Assembly: GCF_921293095.1 (NCBI RefSeq)
Contig: NC_060254.1
Location: 4,526,001 to 4,590,000 of the forward strand
From: Ischnura elegans
Taxonomy: Eukaryota; Arthropoda; Insecta; Odonata; Coenagrionidae
Direction of reading: 5' to 3'
Length of the DNA stretch: 64,000 nt
Of the stretch, positions 62,401 to 64,000 are shown piece after piece (the first letter of the stretch is position 1; every line of letters begins with the position of its first letter). A model generated the notes under the pieces. The model had not been told where the DNA came from, ran no database searches, and worked only from the letters and a program-made list of their open reading frames with translations. Position numbers and translations under genes: made by a program.

Positions 62401-64000
62401 GTGAAATAAGTACTCCAGGAGTACTTATTTCACGCTATAGTACATCTTTTAATTTAGGCAATAAAAAAAATAGGAAACCATCCTATTGCATTTGGTGGTC
62501 GATAGCAATACCAGCATTCCGTCAATAGTCAGCATGTGGCTTAATATTGTTGCACTCACGTTATTAATGAGTGTGGATGTCCGGAAGTAATGATATCTGA
62601 TAATGGTGCACAGTATGTAGGCAAGGTATTGAAAAGAGTTGTTTGGCATTCCTCTGCACCACACTGCTCCTCCAGTGGCATTGGCTGGGGTATATTATCT
62701 GAGTGATGGGGATTTGCGTTTTGGTTACAGAACGGGACTTTAGGCACCGCGGAGAGAACCACAAAGGTTGCAGAAGTCGAGACAGCTAGTGAGTCAACAG
62801 CTTGAGGTGTTTCCTTTCCATTTACCTTCCTTTTTCTACCCCCTCTCCCTTCCTTAGAGATACAGGACTCGGGACACTTGAAGAGTGTAAGTCACCGAGG
62901 GAATCACAAAAAGGACAAACCTTTCATTCCCTTCACCTCCAATCAGAGTGCAGGCGGATTGATCCTCAACTCACCTTTCCTGCACTGGCACCCTTATTTG
63001 CACCTTGGTTATCAGATTCTAGTGATTTGAGCCACTCGTCATCAACCACATCCAAAGCTAAGCAGGAGAAACAGTGCCATATTACGAAGTGTTTAGAGAA
63101 TTTTCAACTCGAAGCATACCTCTCCATTAATGCTTGGGAGTCTTCTAGCTTTCTGTCATAAATATAAAAATTGCCGAAGGAATTGAATTAAAGGTAAGAT
63201 CAGCAATTTATGGATTTATGGCATCAAAAACTAAAATATGAACAGAATGCTGACAGAAATTCTACACTGTTTCACATTTTCATGAAAATATGAAAAATGC
63301 TTACTCAAGGCCTAAGATATTGAGTTCCATTCGATGGCATGTTATGATACTCATAACGGAATAACCTAAAAACTATAGAAACTTTGTACAAATAGAAAAT
63401 AGAGGTACAGTAGGTAAGGGGTCAATCACATAACTACATTTAGTCCAATATTACATCATCCAGTTCCTTCAGCACCTCGGTACATTGACAACACATTAAG
63501 TAATTTTTGAGCACTTTCCACGACATAAAAACCAGCAGAAATGGTAACTAACAGAGAAATCATCCGATAAAATATTACCTCCCAGTGATATTCACCCACA
63601 TGGCACTTGAATTCTTTGGTTAATCACGCTTGCATGAGAGAGGTCGTAATGACAAAAAAAATTAAAAATGGCTTTCTCTTGCAAGCGGAATCCCCACTAA
63701 AAGGACCGGATACCAAAGGAAAAATAATCACAATAATGAAACCAAAAGTTGGAAAAAACGCACTTACACTTTTGTGGTAACGCCACTTGTAACCAGAAGC
63801 TGCGCACGAACTAATTTATCAGAATTGGCCAATGTTTCCAAAGCCTTTAAGGCAGCATTATGCTTCGCCTCTTTCTTGGAACGTCCACTTCCCGTCTCTA
63901 AAACAGAACAAGTTTTAATAGCAACGAAAAGTTTGAGTACTTCATAAGCAATGGATTATCGCCCATACCTCGGACATTTCCTGCTGTCACGACGTACTGA
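17291..64000 (-). CDS. Three-dsRBD protein, R2D2/Loqs/TARBP2/PACT-like, gene copy B (span of seven exons)
   Basis: The exons listed separately join without phase conflict: 142 (inferred from copy A) + 130 + 203 + 128 + 165 + 91 + 152 nt = 1,011 nt, 336 residues plus stop. dsRBD 1 covers residues about 5-72 and dsRBD 2 about 113-184; both end in lysine-rich helices (SKKEAK, TKKQAK). A third, divergent domain (about 258-330) lacks the lysine cluster, as in the Dicer-binding third domain of Loqs and TARBP2. In this family such proteins bind siRNA duplexes or pre-miRNA and help Dicer load Argonaute in the cytoplasm. The size fits (about 310-370 residues in relatives). Whether it is the R2D2 or the Loqs orthologue cannot be decided by eye. 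It spans at least 46.7 kb with introns of 0.07-15.8 kb full of transposons. Confidence 0.85.
17443..18086 (-). other. Intron 6 of dsRBD gene B
   Basis: 644 bases from donor at 18086 (GTAAGTGCAC) to acceptor at 17443. No repeat or gene was recognised in it. Confidence 0.75.
18087..18177 (-). CDS. dsRBD gene B, exon 6 (start of third domain)
   Basis: Bounded by GCTTTCAG|TTTGCG and AATC|GTAAGT, 91 nt. It reads FALSHTPKETLEKFAEGNDL then PLDYMFMKSN, which resembles the first helix and strand of a dsRBD (P-x-E-x-L-x-x-F...PLDYMF). It starts in phase 0 after exon 5 and ends in phase 1, matching exon 7. Confidence 0.87.
18178..19529 (-). other. Intron 5 of gene B, distal part without recognised element
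   Basis: Intron 5 runs from 18178 to 33949. This part holds a lone reversed unit of the tandem array (18370-18430) and otherwise nothing I can name. Confidence 0.55.
19530..23134. mobile_element. hAT-like DNA transposon with CAGGGTTCCCACTC ends (3.6 kb)
   Basis: The left end CAGGGTTCCCACTC and the right end (its reverse complement) are flanked by a 5-bp duplication GCGAT (19525-19529, 23135-23139). Both sub-termini are filled with direct copies of ttttcacggt / aaattcacggc. CAGGG ends suggest hAT; a 5-bp duplication is shorter than the usual 8. No coherent transposase frame was seen. Internally, 21497-21800 carries an inverted copy of the module shared with other families here. Confidence 0.7.
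22250..22303. repeat. Perfect 20-bp hairpin with 14-nt loop
   Basis: TCACGAATACAAGGATCAAG (22250-22269) is followed, after a 14-base loop, by its exact reverse complement (22284-22303). It lies inside the 3.6-kb CAGGG element. Confidence 0.9.
23140..24640. other. Intron 5, no gene; one transposon-end-like sequence
   Basis: Mostly unassigned AT-rich intron sequence with a CA-rich patch near 23325-23375. At 24165-24220 the words cttacgtaagtacgg and ctcgggggatgcctgca look like one end of a Tc1/mariner-superfamily MITE; its other end was not found. Confidence 0.45.
24650..25090 (+). pseudogene. Possible Tigger/Jerky-type transposase remnant
   Basis: With frameshifts, the plus strand yields SETFSESSSWFQSFKR and then SGESESVDSAVTATFSDELQ followed by AVIEIGSFPPQLV. 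This resembles the stretch before the first catalytic Asp in Jerky/Tigger transposases (WFxxFKxR...GEAxSAD...F..EL..II..G..P.Q.FN.DETG). The DETG box itself is lost. Assigned by resemblance only. Confidence 0.4.
25395..27082. mobile_element. hAT non-autonomous element with CGAATA-rich ends (1,688 bp)
   Basis: Termini TAGAGATGTGCGAATAG and TAGAGATGGGTCGAATAG are flanked by a perfect 8-bp duplication CTTTAAAG (25387-25394, 27083-27090). Sub-terminal regions are arrays of cctcgaatac / attcgagg. The interior contains two tandem copies of a roughly 280-bp module (about 25715-25990 and 26018-26310). No transposase was seen. A truncated relative is at 54123. Confidence 0.9.
27355..27820. repeat. Interspersed repeat family X, inverted copy
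   Basis: Reverse-complement match to the family at 62033-62400 and 58242-58402, for example catgtggagtggcat and aactgggatttctaaaacca. It is interrupted at TA 27819-27820 by a Tigger-like terminus. Confidence 0.7.
27821..28500. mobile_element. Tigger-like left end (third Tigger family), partial
   Basis: CAGTGGAACTTGGTTAGTAC begins right after TA inside repeat X, followed by repeated ccttagtac words and the tggtcccggtac motif typical of Tigger termini. The right end was not identified, so the limit at 28500 is arbitrary. Confidence 0.55.
28830..31666 (+). mobile_element. Full-length Tigger/pogo transposon (2,837 bp)
   Basis: Left end CAGTAGAACCTCGCTTTTAC and right end (inward) CAGTAAAACCCCTCTTTTAC are flanked by the TA duplication (28828-28829, 31667-31668). 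Imperfect sub-terminal repeats (tttcccgcaatttac) occur on both sides. The single intact transposase gene is at 29553-31055. Flanks 28850-29550 and 31060-31660 hold no other gene. It sits in intron 5 of the dsRBD gene, antisense to it. Confidence 0.93.
29553..31055 (+). CDS. Tigger/pogo transposase, intact, 500 aa
   Basis: It catalyses cut-and-paste transposition at TA. Residues about 8-55 form a CENP-B/psq-type helix-turn-helix (FSIEDKIRILGG...SLAKELGIP), residues 75-140 a Tc5/CENP-B-type second DNA-binding domain (SNGWLSRFKTRHNVVYK), and residues about 170-370 the DDE_1 catalytic domain. Catalytic acids are D174 (NLDETGLFF), D279 (VVFLDQCPAHP) and D310 (LQPLDLGII), spaced DD30D as in pogo/Tigger. 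The C-terminal part is acidic (SEEDDDDTE, near residue 450). Length and motifs are normal for the family. The start is the first ATG and lies just before the HTH. No stop or frameshift was found, so the enzyme could be active; the usual Asn after D279 is Gln here. Confidence 0.95.
   Translation: MAQKRERKTFSIEDKIRILGGVDSHVGSRVSLAKELGIPVSTLNTAVKTRKNIETSAVECGPSAKRRKYVKYSKYDRLEEILKEWFQCTRSSNIPISGVILKEKAQHVAMRLGIEDFKASNGWLSRFKTRHNVVYKTICGESNSVDPQTVAQWKEHCLSEHTEGYAPKDIFNLDETGLFFNTLPHKTLEFRGESCHGGKHSKARLTVLFGANANGSEKLRPFVIGKSKNPRCFKNIKTYPTTYAANTKAWMTSHLFQEQMQALDAKMGGQNRKIVVFLDQCPAHPKNMNLRNIKLVFFPPNCTSQLQPLDLGIIHVFKSNYRRILVRKAINLIDSGRDPKNFKVSVLDALHYVARAWKEVDEGTIANCFKKAGFSFSEDCNFEQDYEESLEEGRGGNIALGADDQLSLFGDEISFSDFVGVDEMLSTCKSLTIDEAIDVHDSDETASEEDDDDTEMPKESTINAMSAVSALRQHLSTVAGNEKELELLDVIEKKSRNNLH
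31669..32325. other. Intron 5, no recognised feature
   Basis: AT-rich sequence between the Tigger and the next hAT element. It may belong to the interior of the third Tigger family whose left end is at 27821, but no right terminus was found. Confidence 0.4.
32334..33727. mobile_element. hAT-like element with TAGGGTGGGCCGAAAAAA ends (1,394 bp)
   Basis: Left end TAGGGTGGGCCGAAAAAAGG and right end (inward) TAGGGTAGGCCGAAAAAAGG are flanked by ATACACAG (32326-32333) and ATGCACAG (33728-33735), an 8-bp duplication with one change. The interior is largely a nested piggyBac MITE (32802-33584). No transposase was seen. Confidence 0.82.
32802..33584. mobile_element. piggyBac-like MITE nested in hAT (783 bp)
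   Basis: Termini CCCTTTCGCGCCGGA and, inward from the right, CCCTTTCGTGCCGAA lie between TTAA sites (32798-32801, 33585-33588). The interior is GC-richer than the host element and has no coding capacity. Confidence 0.85.
33950..34114 (-). CDS. dsRBD gene B, exon 5 (linker between domains 2 and 3)
   Basis: Bounded by ATGGCAG|GTGAAATT and AGAGGT|GTAAGTGT, 165 nt, phase 0 at both ends. It reads VKFEEKNYQAAIDGYCSIKD, a Ser/Gly-rich stretch (DGGSSAGKNVSQTLS), then TSHLMLQELYGPQLSILRG. It links the second domain to the divergent third. No known motif was recognised in it; assignment rests on phase, splice signals and position. Confidence 0.82.
34423..35125. mobile_element. Pogo/Tigger-type MITE with CCCGATTATCCGG ends (703 bp)
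   Basis: Inverted ends CAGACTCCCGATTATCCGG and CAATACACTCCCGATTATCC, with further ggattatcc words inside. TA follows the right end (35126-35127); the left TA is mutated. No coding capacity. Confidence 0.75.
35128..35820. other. Intron 4, no recognised feature
   Basis: AT-rich intron sequence with only short frames; no repeat ends or conserved protein were seen. Confidence 0.5.
35823..37556. mobile_element. TA-flanked transposon family with CCGTATAAGC ends, copy 1 (1,734 bp)
   Basis: Left end CCGTATAAGCGTGTGTAAGA and right end CCGTATAAGTGCGTGTAAGA (inward) share gaggcgcacc just inside. TA flanks both sides. The interior holds a 24-bp perfect hairpin (35931-35988), the shared module (about 36190-36480) and a GC-rich inverted sequence near 36860-36900. 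No transposase was recognised, so the superfamily is open; TA flanks favour Tc1/mariner. Confidence 0.8.
35931..35988. repeat. Perfect 24-bp hairpin with 10-nt loop
   Basis: The arm at 35931-35954 (core ATAACTGTCGAAATTCCAG) is exactly complementary to 35965-35988. The related copies at 41260 and 50340 carry the same motif with a different partner. Confidence 0.92.
37559..38298. other. Intron 4, purine-rich unassigned stretch
   Basis: About 37900-38260 is strongly purine-biased on the plus strand (gggaggaaagg, gagagggaag). No gene or transposon end was identified. Confidence 0.5.
38299..39307. mobile_element. Tigger/pogo MITE with GACTCTCGTTAATA ends (1,009 bp)
   Basis: Left end CAGTAGACTCTCGTTAATAT and right end (inward) CAGAAGACTCTCGTTATTAC are flanked by TA (38297-38298, 39308-39309). 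Internal attacgaa words and a ggtcccgac motif are typical of Tigger termini. A diverged second copy lies at 39870-40385. Confidence 0.85.
39448..39575 (-). CDS. dsRBD gene B, exon 4 (second half of dsRBD 2)
   Basis: Bounded by CTTCCAG|GGAAGG and GAGAAG|GTTAGTG, 128 nt. It joins exon 3 as CAG G + GG AAG and reads GKARTKKQAKQISAKLMIDK, then IREHLAMASPLISETRTVKQ. TKKQAK aligns with SKKEAK of domain 1, the RNA-backbone contact. It ends in phase 0, matching exon 5. Confidence 0.9.
39870..40385. mobile_element. Diverged second copy of the 38299 MITE family
   Basis: Internal sequence matches 38880-39290 (for example ggaactgttcagcgcttc versus agaactgttcagcatttc, and agcaaggtctcggaac versus aacaaggtctcggaac). 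Termini are eroded (gaacaacct on the left, aaagtctcc on the right). Confidence 0.7.
40686..41410. mobile_element. CCGTATAAGC family, copy 2, internally deleted (725 bp)
   Basis: Ends CTGTATAAGCCTGTGTAAGA and CTGTATAAGTGCATGTAAGA with TA on both sides. It keeps part of the shared module (about 40750-40860) and the gataactgtcgaaa motif (41270) but lacks about 1 kb relative to copies 1 and 3. Confidence 0.78.
41413..42130. other. Intron 3, no recognised feature
   Basis: Unassigned AT-rich sequence. Its end (42068-42093) carries one copy of a 26-bp direct repeat that recurs at 43463-43488. Confidence 0.5.
42134..43310 (+). mobile_element. Tigger family 2, internally deleted copy
   Basis: It begins near GTAAACTCTCGATTATACGA and follows the element at 58405 until about 42745. 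It then jumps to the region corresponding to 59690-59960 and stops. The deletion junction holds about 280 unrelated bases that include an imperfect inverted repeat (42898-42935 against 42985-43022). The remaining coding scrap includes FEKFLEKAGRAQRATSNDYI. A 26-bp direct repeat brackets the whole region (42068, 43463). Confidence 0.72.
43490..44042. other. Intron 3, no recognised feature
   Basis: AT-rich, only short frames; nothing recognised. Confidence 0.5.
44820..46171 (+). pseudogene. Broken Tigger family 1 transposase
   Basis: Pieces in several frames match the intact 500-aa transposase: NVETGNPIGFPVSTFNTVVK, KRIYVKNS, then after the nested insertion WIDSFKNRYSLVYKMVSGES and KGYSPKDVFSADKTGLFF. 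The first catalytic Asp is kept but the box reads ADKTG instead of LDETG. The domain with the second and third Asp is missing. It is clearly inactive. Confidence 0.8.
45183..45870. mobile_element. TIR element nested in Tigger copy, ends GGCCTGTTTACA
   Basis: Left gcctgtttacatagtacatt and right (inward) gcctgtttacacaatacatt form long inverted ends. The surrounding transposase fragments resume on either side. Interior words (tttaggggcagggga, gtgcccccccaga, ggatccgcccctga) suggest yet another element inside. The target duplication is unclear. Confidence 0.65.
46322..46974. other. Intron 3, no recognised feature
   Basis: Unassigned intron sequence; no conserved frame or repeat end was seen. Confidence 0.5.
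46975..47270. repeat. Interspersed repeat family X, partial copy
   Basis: It shares gtgacgtcacgtggagtggc, gccaatctggcctttttcaa and aactgggatttctaaaacca with the copies at 27700 and 58300. It ends near aaactaccctatttcatg. Confidence 0.7.
47271..48560. other. Intron 3, no recognised feature
   Basis: About 1.3 kb of AT-rich sequence without transposon ends or conserved frames that I can support. Confidence 0.5.
48563..50492. mobile_element. CCGTATAAGC family, copy 3 (1,930 bp, inverted relative to copy 1)
   Basis: The left end CCGTATAAACGCGTGTAAGA and the right end (inward) CCTTATAAGCGTGTGTAAGA are flanked by TA. The interior matches the reverse complement of copy 1, for example both encode the scrap MRLCYACFFRNC. 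The terminal word is doubled at the right end (gcgcctcttacac twice). A 0.3-kb MITE (49744-50046) interrupts the shared module. Confidence 0.8.
49744..50046. mobile_element. Palindromic MITE with CCCCTTGCACAC ends (303 bp)
   Basis: The ends CCCCTTGCACACACACCGAT and CCCCTTGCACACTGACCGAT lead into long complementary arms rich in ccggtaaaatatcggcc, so the element could fold almost end to end. The target duplication is unclear. Confidence 0.75.
50495..51186. other. Intron 3, proximal part, no recognised feature
   Basis: Unassigned intron sequence up to the exon 3 donor (GTGAGT, minus strand 51186-51181). Confidence 0.55.
51187..51389 (-). CDS. dsRBD gene B, exon 3 (linker and first half of dsRBD 2)
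   Basis: Bounded by GTGTTGCAG|GGCACTTG and GCAGG|GTGAGTAG, 203 nt. It follows exon 2 in phase (AAA GT + G) and reads VALDKDDAASVAVSPYAEQV, then NSVGALAELCAQQNLKEPEY and QLVAESGPAHSKTFVILCQV. The block N-x-V-G-x-L-x-E-L...P-E-Y...ESGPAH...F is the hallmark of the second dsRBD in Loqs, TARBP2 and R2D2. Confidence 0.92.
51540..51945 (+). mobile_element. 3' end of a non-LTR retrotransposon (CR1/Jockey-like LINE)
   Basis: The frame reads LRIYGLSELGWEPLETWEAA then RTRLSLLEQLRMDIFK and, after a stop, RMDRYGNSFFPRTIKDFNK. The LGW-x-x-LE...RL-x-LL and NSFFPRTI-x-DWN pattern is the C-terminus of ORF2 in CR1/Jockey-type LINEs. It is followed by a short 3' UTR and an atgtagatgtag tail. 5'-truncated and inactive. 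Confidence 0.72.
52032..52106 (-). repeat. tRNA-like head of a SINE or tRNA pseudogene
   Basis: The minus strand from 52106 reads GCCTCGGTGGCTTAGTTGGC, with D arm, a T arm (GGTTCAAATCC, the B box) and a mostly paired acceptor stem (GCCTCGG with TCAAGGC plus A). The anticodon stem is weak and position 33 is not T, so a functional tRNA is unlikely. Confidence 0.65.
52200..52753. mobile_element. hAT-type MITE with CGAGT-rich ends (554 bp)
   Basis: Ends TAGGGATGTGTGAGTACTCG and (inward) TAGCGATGTGCAAGGAGTGC are flanked by ATAGGGAT (52192-52199) and ATAGGGAC (52754-52761). Sub-terminal gagtcgagtag words are repeated. Confidence 0.8.
52764..52838 (+). repeat. Second tRNA-like head, inverted relative to 52032-52106
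   Basis: GATGCCTCGGTAGCTTTACA and the following A-box region resemble the first copy but point the other way. The B box is degraded (atccaggtttg). The two heads bracket the hAT MITE. Confidence 0.5.
52869..53821. mobile_element. PIF/Harbinger MITE with GGGTGCCTTCA ends (953 bp)
   Basis: The ends GGGTGCCTTCATAGCTCGGC and (inward) GGGTGCCTTCACAGTTCGGC are flanked by TAA (52866-52868, 53822-53824), a TWA-type target typical of the superfamily. No coding capacity. Similar end sequence occurs at 6667-6700 in arm A and in its mirror in arm C. Confidence 0.87.
53825..54122. mobile_element. Probable piggyBac MITE remnant, cut by two other elements
   Basis: It begins CCCTTTCACTGCC, and the Harbinger element splits a TTAA (TTAA at 52865-52868, TAA at 53822-53824). 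The right side shows the inverted partner ggtggcagtaaaag just before the hAT end at 54123. The right TTAA is missing. Confidence 0.5.
54123..54796. mobile_element. hAT CGAATA element, truncated copy
   Basis: The left end TAGAGATGTGCGAATAGTAT and interior match the element at 25395, including one copy of the shared module, up to aaaggtgtctaacaatgac. The right terminus is absent. Confidence 0.8.
54797..55800. other. Intron 2, no recognised feature
   Basis: Unassigned sequence with a G-run near 55650. It may include decayed retrotransposon DNA, since integrase motifs start just after it. Confidence 0.45.
55806..56000 (+). pseudogene. Ty3/Gypsy-type integrase fragment (zinc-binding and first catalytic Asp regions)
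   Basis: Frame one gives WPGFRHDMSRYVWECKSCQN, the end of the HHCC zinc-binding domain (YVxxCxxCQ). After a frameshift the next frame gives WTVESMDIIIPMPRSRQGSH and YILMFVEN, the block with the first catalytic Asp (W-x-x-x-x-x-D...P-R-S-x-x-G-x-x-Y-I-L). The sequence then breaks into repeat X. The second Asp block follows 6.5 kb later at 62547. Confidence 0.78.
56001..56028. repeat. Repeat family X, left fragment
   Basis: tagtttccttcatcaaagaa matches the end of the copy near 47240-47265 in inverse. The family continues at 58242 after the hAT insertion. Confidence 0.6.
56037..58233. mobile_element. hAT-like element with TAGAGATGGGT ends (2,197 bp)
   Basis: Ends TAGAGATGGGTCAAAAAGAA and (inward) TAGAGGTGGGTTAAACTGTT are flanked by a perfect 8-bp duplication GTAGTGAT (56029-56036, 58234-58241). 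The interior has an extended inverted repeat centred near 56865 and a triple repeat of gttcgaaataactaat (about 56345-56530). A piggyBac MITE is nested at 56963-57794. No transposase was seen. Confidence 0.9.
56963..57794. mobile_element. piggyBac-like MITE nested in hAT (832 bp)
   Basis: TTAA at 56959-56962 and 57795-57798 flank ends CCCTTTCGAGACCG and (inward) CCTTTTCCCTACCG. The opposite arm of the palindromic hAT interior (56740-56765) keeps the empty site with one TTAA, confirming the insertion. It contains several cacacgtatatatacg repeats near 57680-57775. Confidence 0.87.
58242..58402. repeat. Repeat family X, middle fragment
   Basis: Continues the family after the hAT insertion (attcgttaccca, aaatcccagtttaga, ccacgtgacgtcaca) up to the TA where Tigger family 2 is inserted. 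Confidence 0.75.
58405..62030 (+). mobile_element. Tigger family 2 element (3,626 bp)
   Basis: The ends CAGTAAACTCTTGATTTTAC (both sides) are perfect inverted repeats flanked by TA (58403-58404, 62031-62032). Internal ttatacgaag and cggtcccgg words are typical of Tigger termini. The coding region is decayed (58980-60268). From 60300 to 61950 no gene is visible. Confidence 0.9.
58980..60268 (+). pseudogene. Broken Tigger family 2 transposase (catalytic and C-terminal parts)
   Basis: Fragments in different frames: RVTVGLCVNQTGTEKIKPVV, then after a shift and stop MDNATVHKYVEDLKLAYVRV and SQPLDQGIIQNFKVLYRKKL, then WTLIHAIRAIAESWREISST and the acidic tail SSDDDDESEE. The second and third catalytic Asp lie in MDNATVH and QPLDQG, about 32 residues apart. 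The N-terminal DNA-binding part and DETG box are not recognisable. One long gap (about 59517-59604) could be an intron. Inactive as it stands. Confidence 0.78.
62033..62397. repeat. Repeat family X, right fragment (copy B)
   Basis: Continues the family after the Tigger, ending near the 39-bp palindrome. It contains the uninterrupted TTAA (62172-62175) that carries the piggyBac element in copy A. Confidence 0.75.
62398..62436. repeat. Near-perfect 39-bp palindrome, copy B
   Basis: Identical to 2106-2144, between the end of repeat X and the integrase scrap. Confidence 0.85.
62547..62644 (+). pseudogene. Ty3/Gypsy-type integrase fragment, copy B
   Basis: Same CGCPEVMISDNG block as 2255-2352. 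Together with 55806-56000 it shows an old integrase split by insertion of repeat X and its nested elements. Confidence 0.7.
63768..63897 (-). CDS. dsRBD gene B, exon 2 (second half of dsRBD 1)
   Basis: Twin of 3476-3605 with the same splice signals. It encodes ETGSGRSKKEAKHNAALKAL and ends in phase 2 (AAA GT), which fits exon 3 at 51389 exactly. Intron 2 is thus 12.4 kb. Confidence 0.92.
63969..64000 (-). CDS. dsRBD gene B, exon 1, last 32 bases (rest outside window)
   Basis: The minus strand reads the final codons of exon 1 (QYVVTAGNVR) to the donor CGAG|GTATGG, identical to copy A. The start codon should lie 110 bases beyond the window, judged from copy A. Confidence 0.88.

Larger units (their letters stand above)
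62172..64000. repeat. Segmental duplication, copy B (twin of 1880-3708)
   Basis: Colinear with the left copy at offset 60,292 and about 99.6% identical by eye. It is cut by the right window edge. Between 62645 and 63767 no gene is seen; the 119-codon frame conserved in both copies (62802-63161) has no recognisable feature and its conservation only reflects the recent duplication. Confidence 0.93.

Overview
The window looks like a eukaryotic, most likely arthropod, chromosome. Coding sequence is split into short exons with GT..AG introns, base composition is AT-rich, and most of the DNA is transposable elements of many superfamilies, often nested. No operons, rRNA or CRISPR were seen. The one host gene recognised encodes a protein with three double-stranded-RNA-binding domains of the R2D2 / Loquacious / TARBP2 / PACT type, the partners of Dicer in RNA interference.

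The gene lies on the minus strand. Seven coding exons were rebuilt: exon 1 (63969-64000 and beyond the right edge), 2 (63768-63897), 3 (51187-51389), 4 (39448-39575), 5 (33950-34114), 6 (18087-18177) and 7 (17291-17442, with stop). All phases agree. Borrowing the length of exon 1 from its copy at 3677-3818, they encode 336 residues. Introns reach 16 kb and are packed with transposons.

Left of the gene, exons 1 and 2 occur again in the same orientation (3677-3818, 3476-3605), in a segment about 99.6% identical to the right edge at an offset of 60,292 bases. This looks like the start of a tandem second gene (A) that runs off the left edge. Between the genes, the promoter, exon 1 and about 3 kb of upstream DNA of gene A are repeated in inverted orientation (13899-17226), ending 64 bases after the stop codon of gene B. 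Read-through of gene B would therefore run into antisense exon 1, and the nearest AATAAA seen on that strand lies beyond it (16985-16990). An mRNA of an RNAi cofactor could thus carry a region complementary to its own first exon. This is the most interesting arrangement in the window.

Layout: 1-1879 piggyBac element with open transposase; 1880-3708 duplicated segment; 3638-7723 inverted-repeat arm A; 7724-13898 spacer with old tandem repeats; 13899-17226 arm C; 17291-64000 gene B. Its introns hold hAT-like elements (19530-23134, 25395-27082, 32334-33727, 52200-52753, 56037-58233), an intact Tigger (28830-31666), decayed Tigger/pogo elements and MITEs (34423, 38299, 42134, 44045, 58405), three copies of a TA-flanked family with CCGTATAAGC termini (35823, 40686, 48563), piggyBac MITEs (32802, 56963), a Harbinger MITE (52869), a LINE 3' end, tRNA-like SINE heads and a broken Ty3/Gypsy integrase.

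Boundaries were read by eye from terminal inverted repeats, target-site duplications and paralogous empty sites. Family names rest on these signatures and on visible protein motifs, not on a database search.
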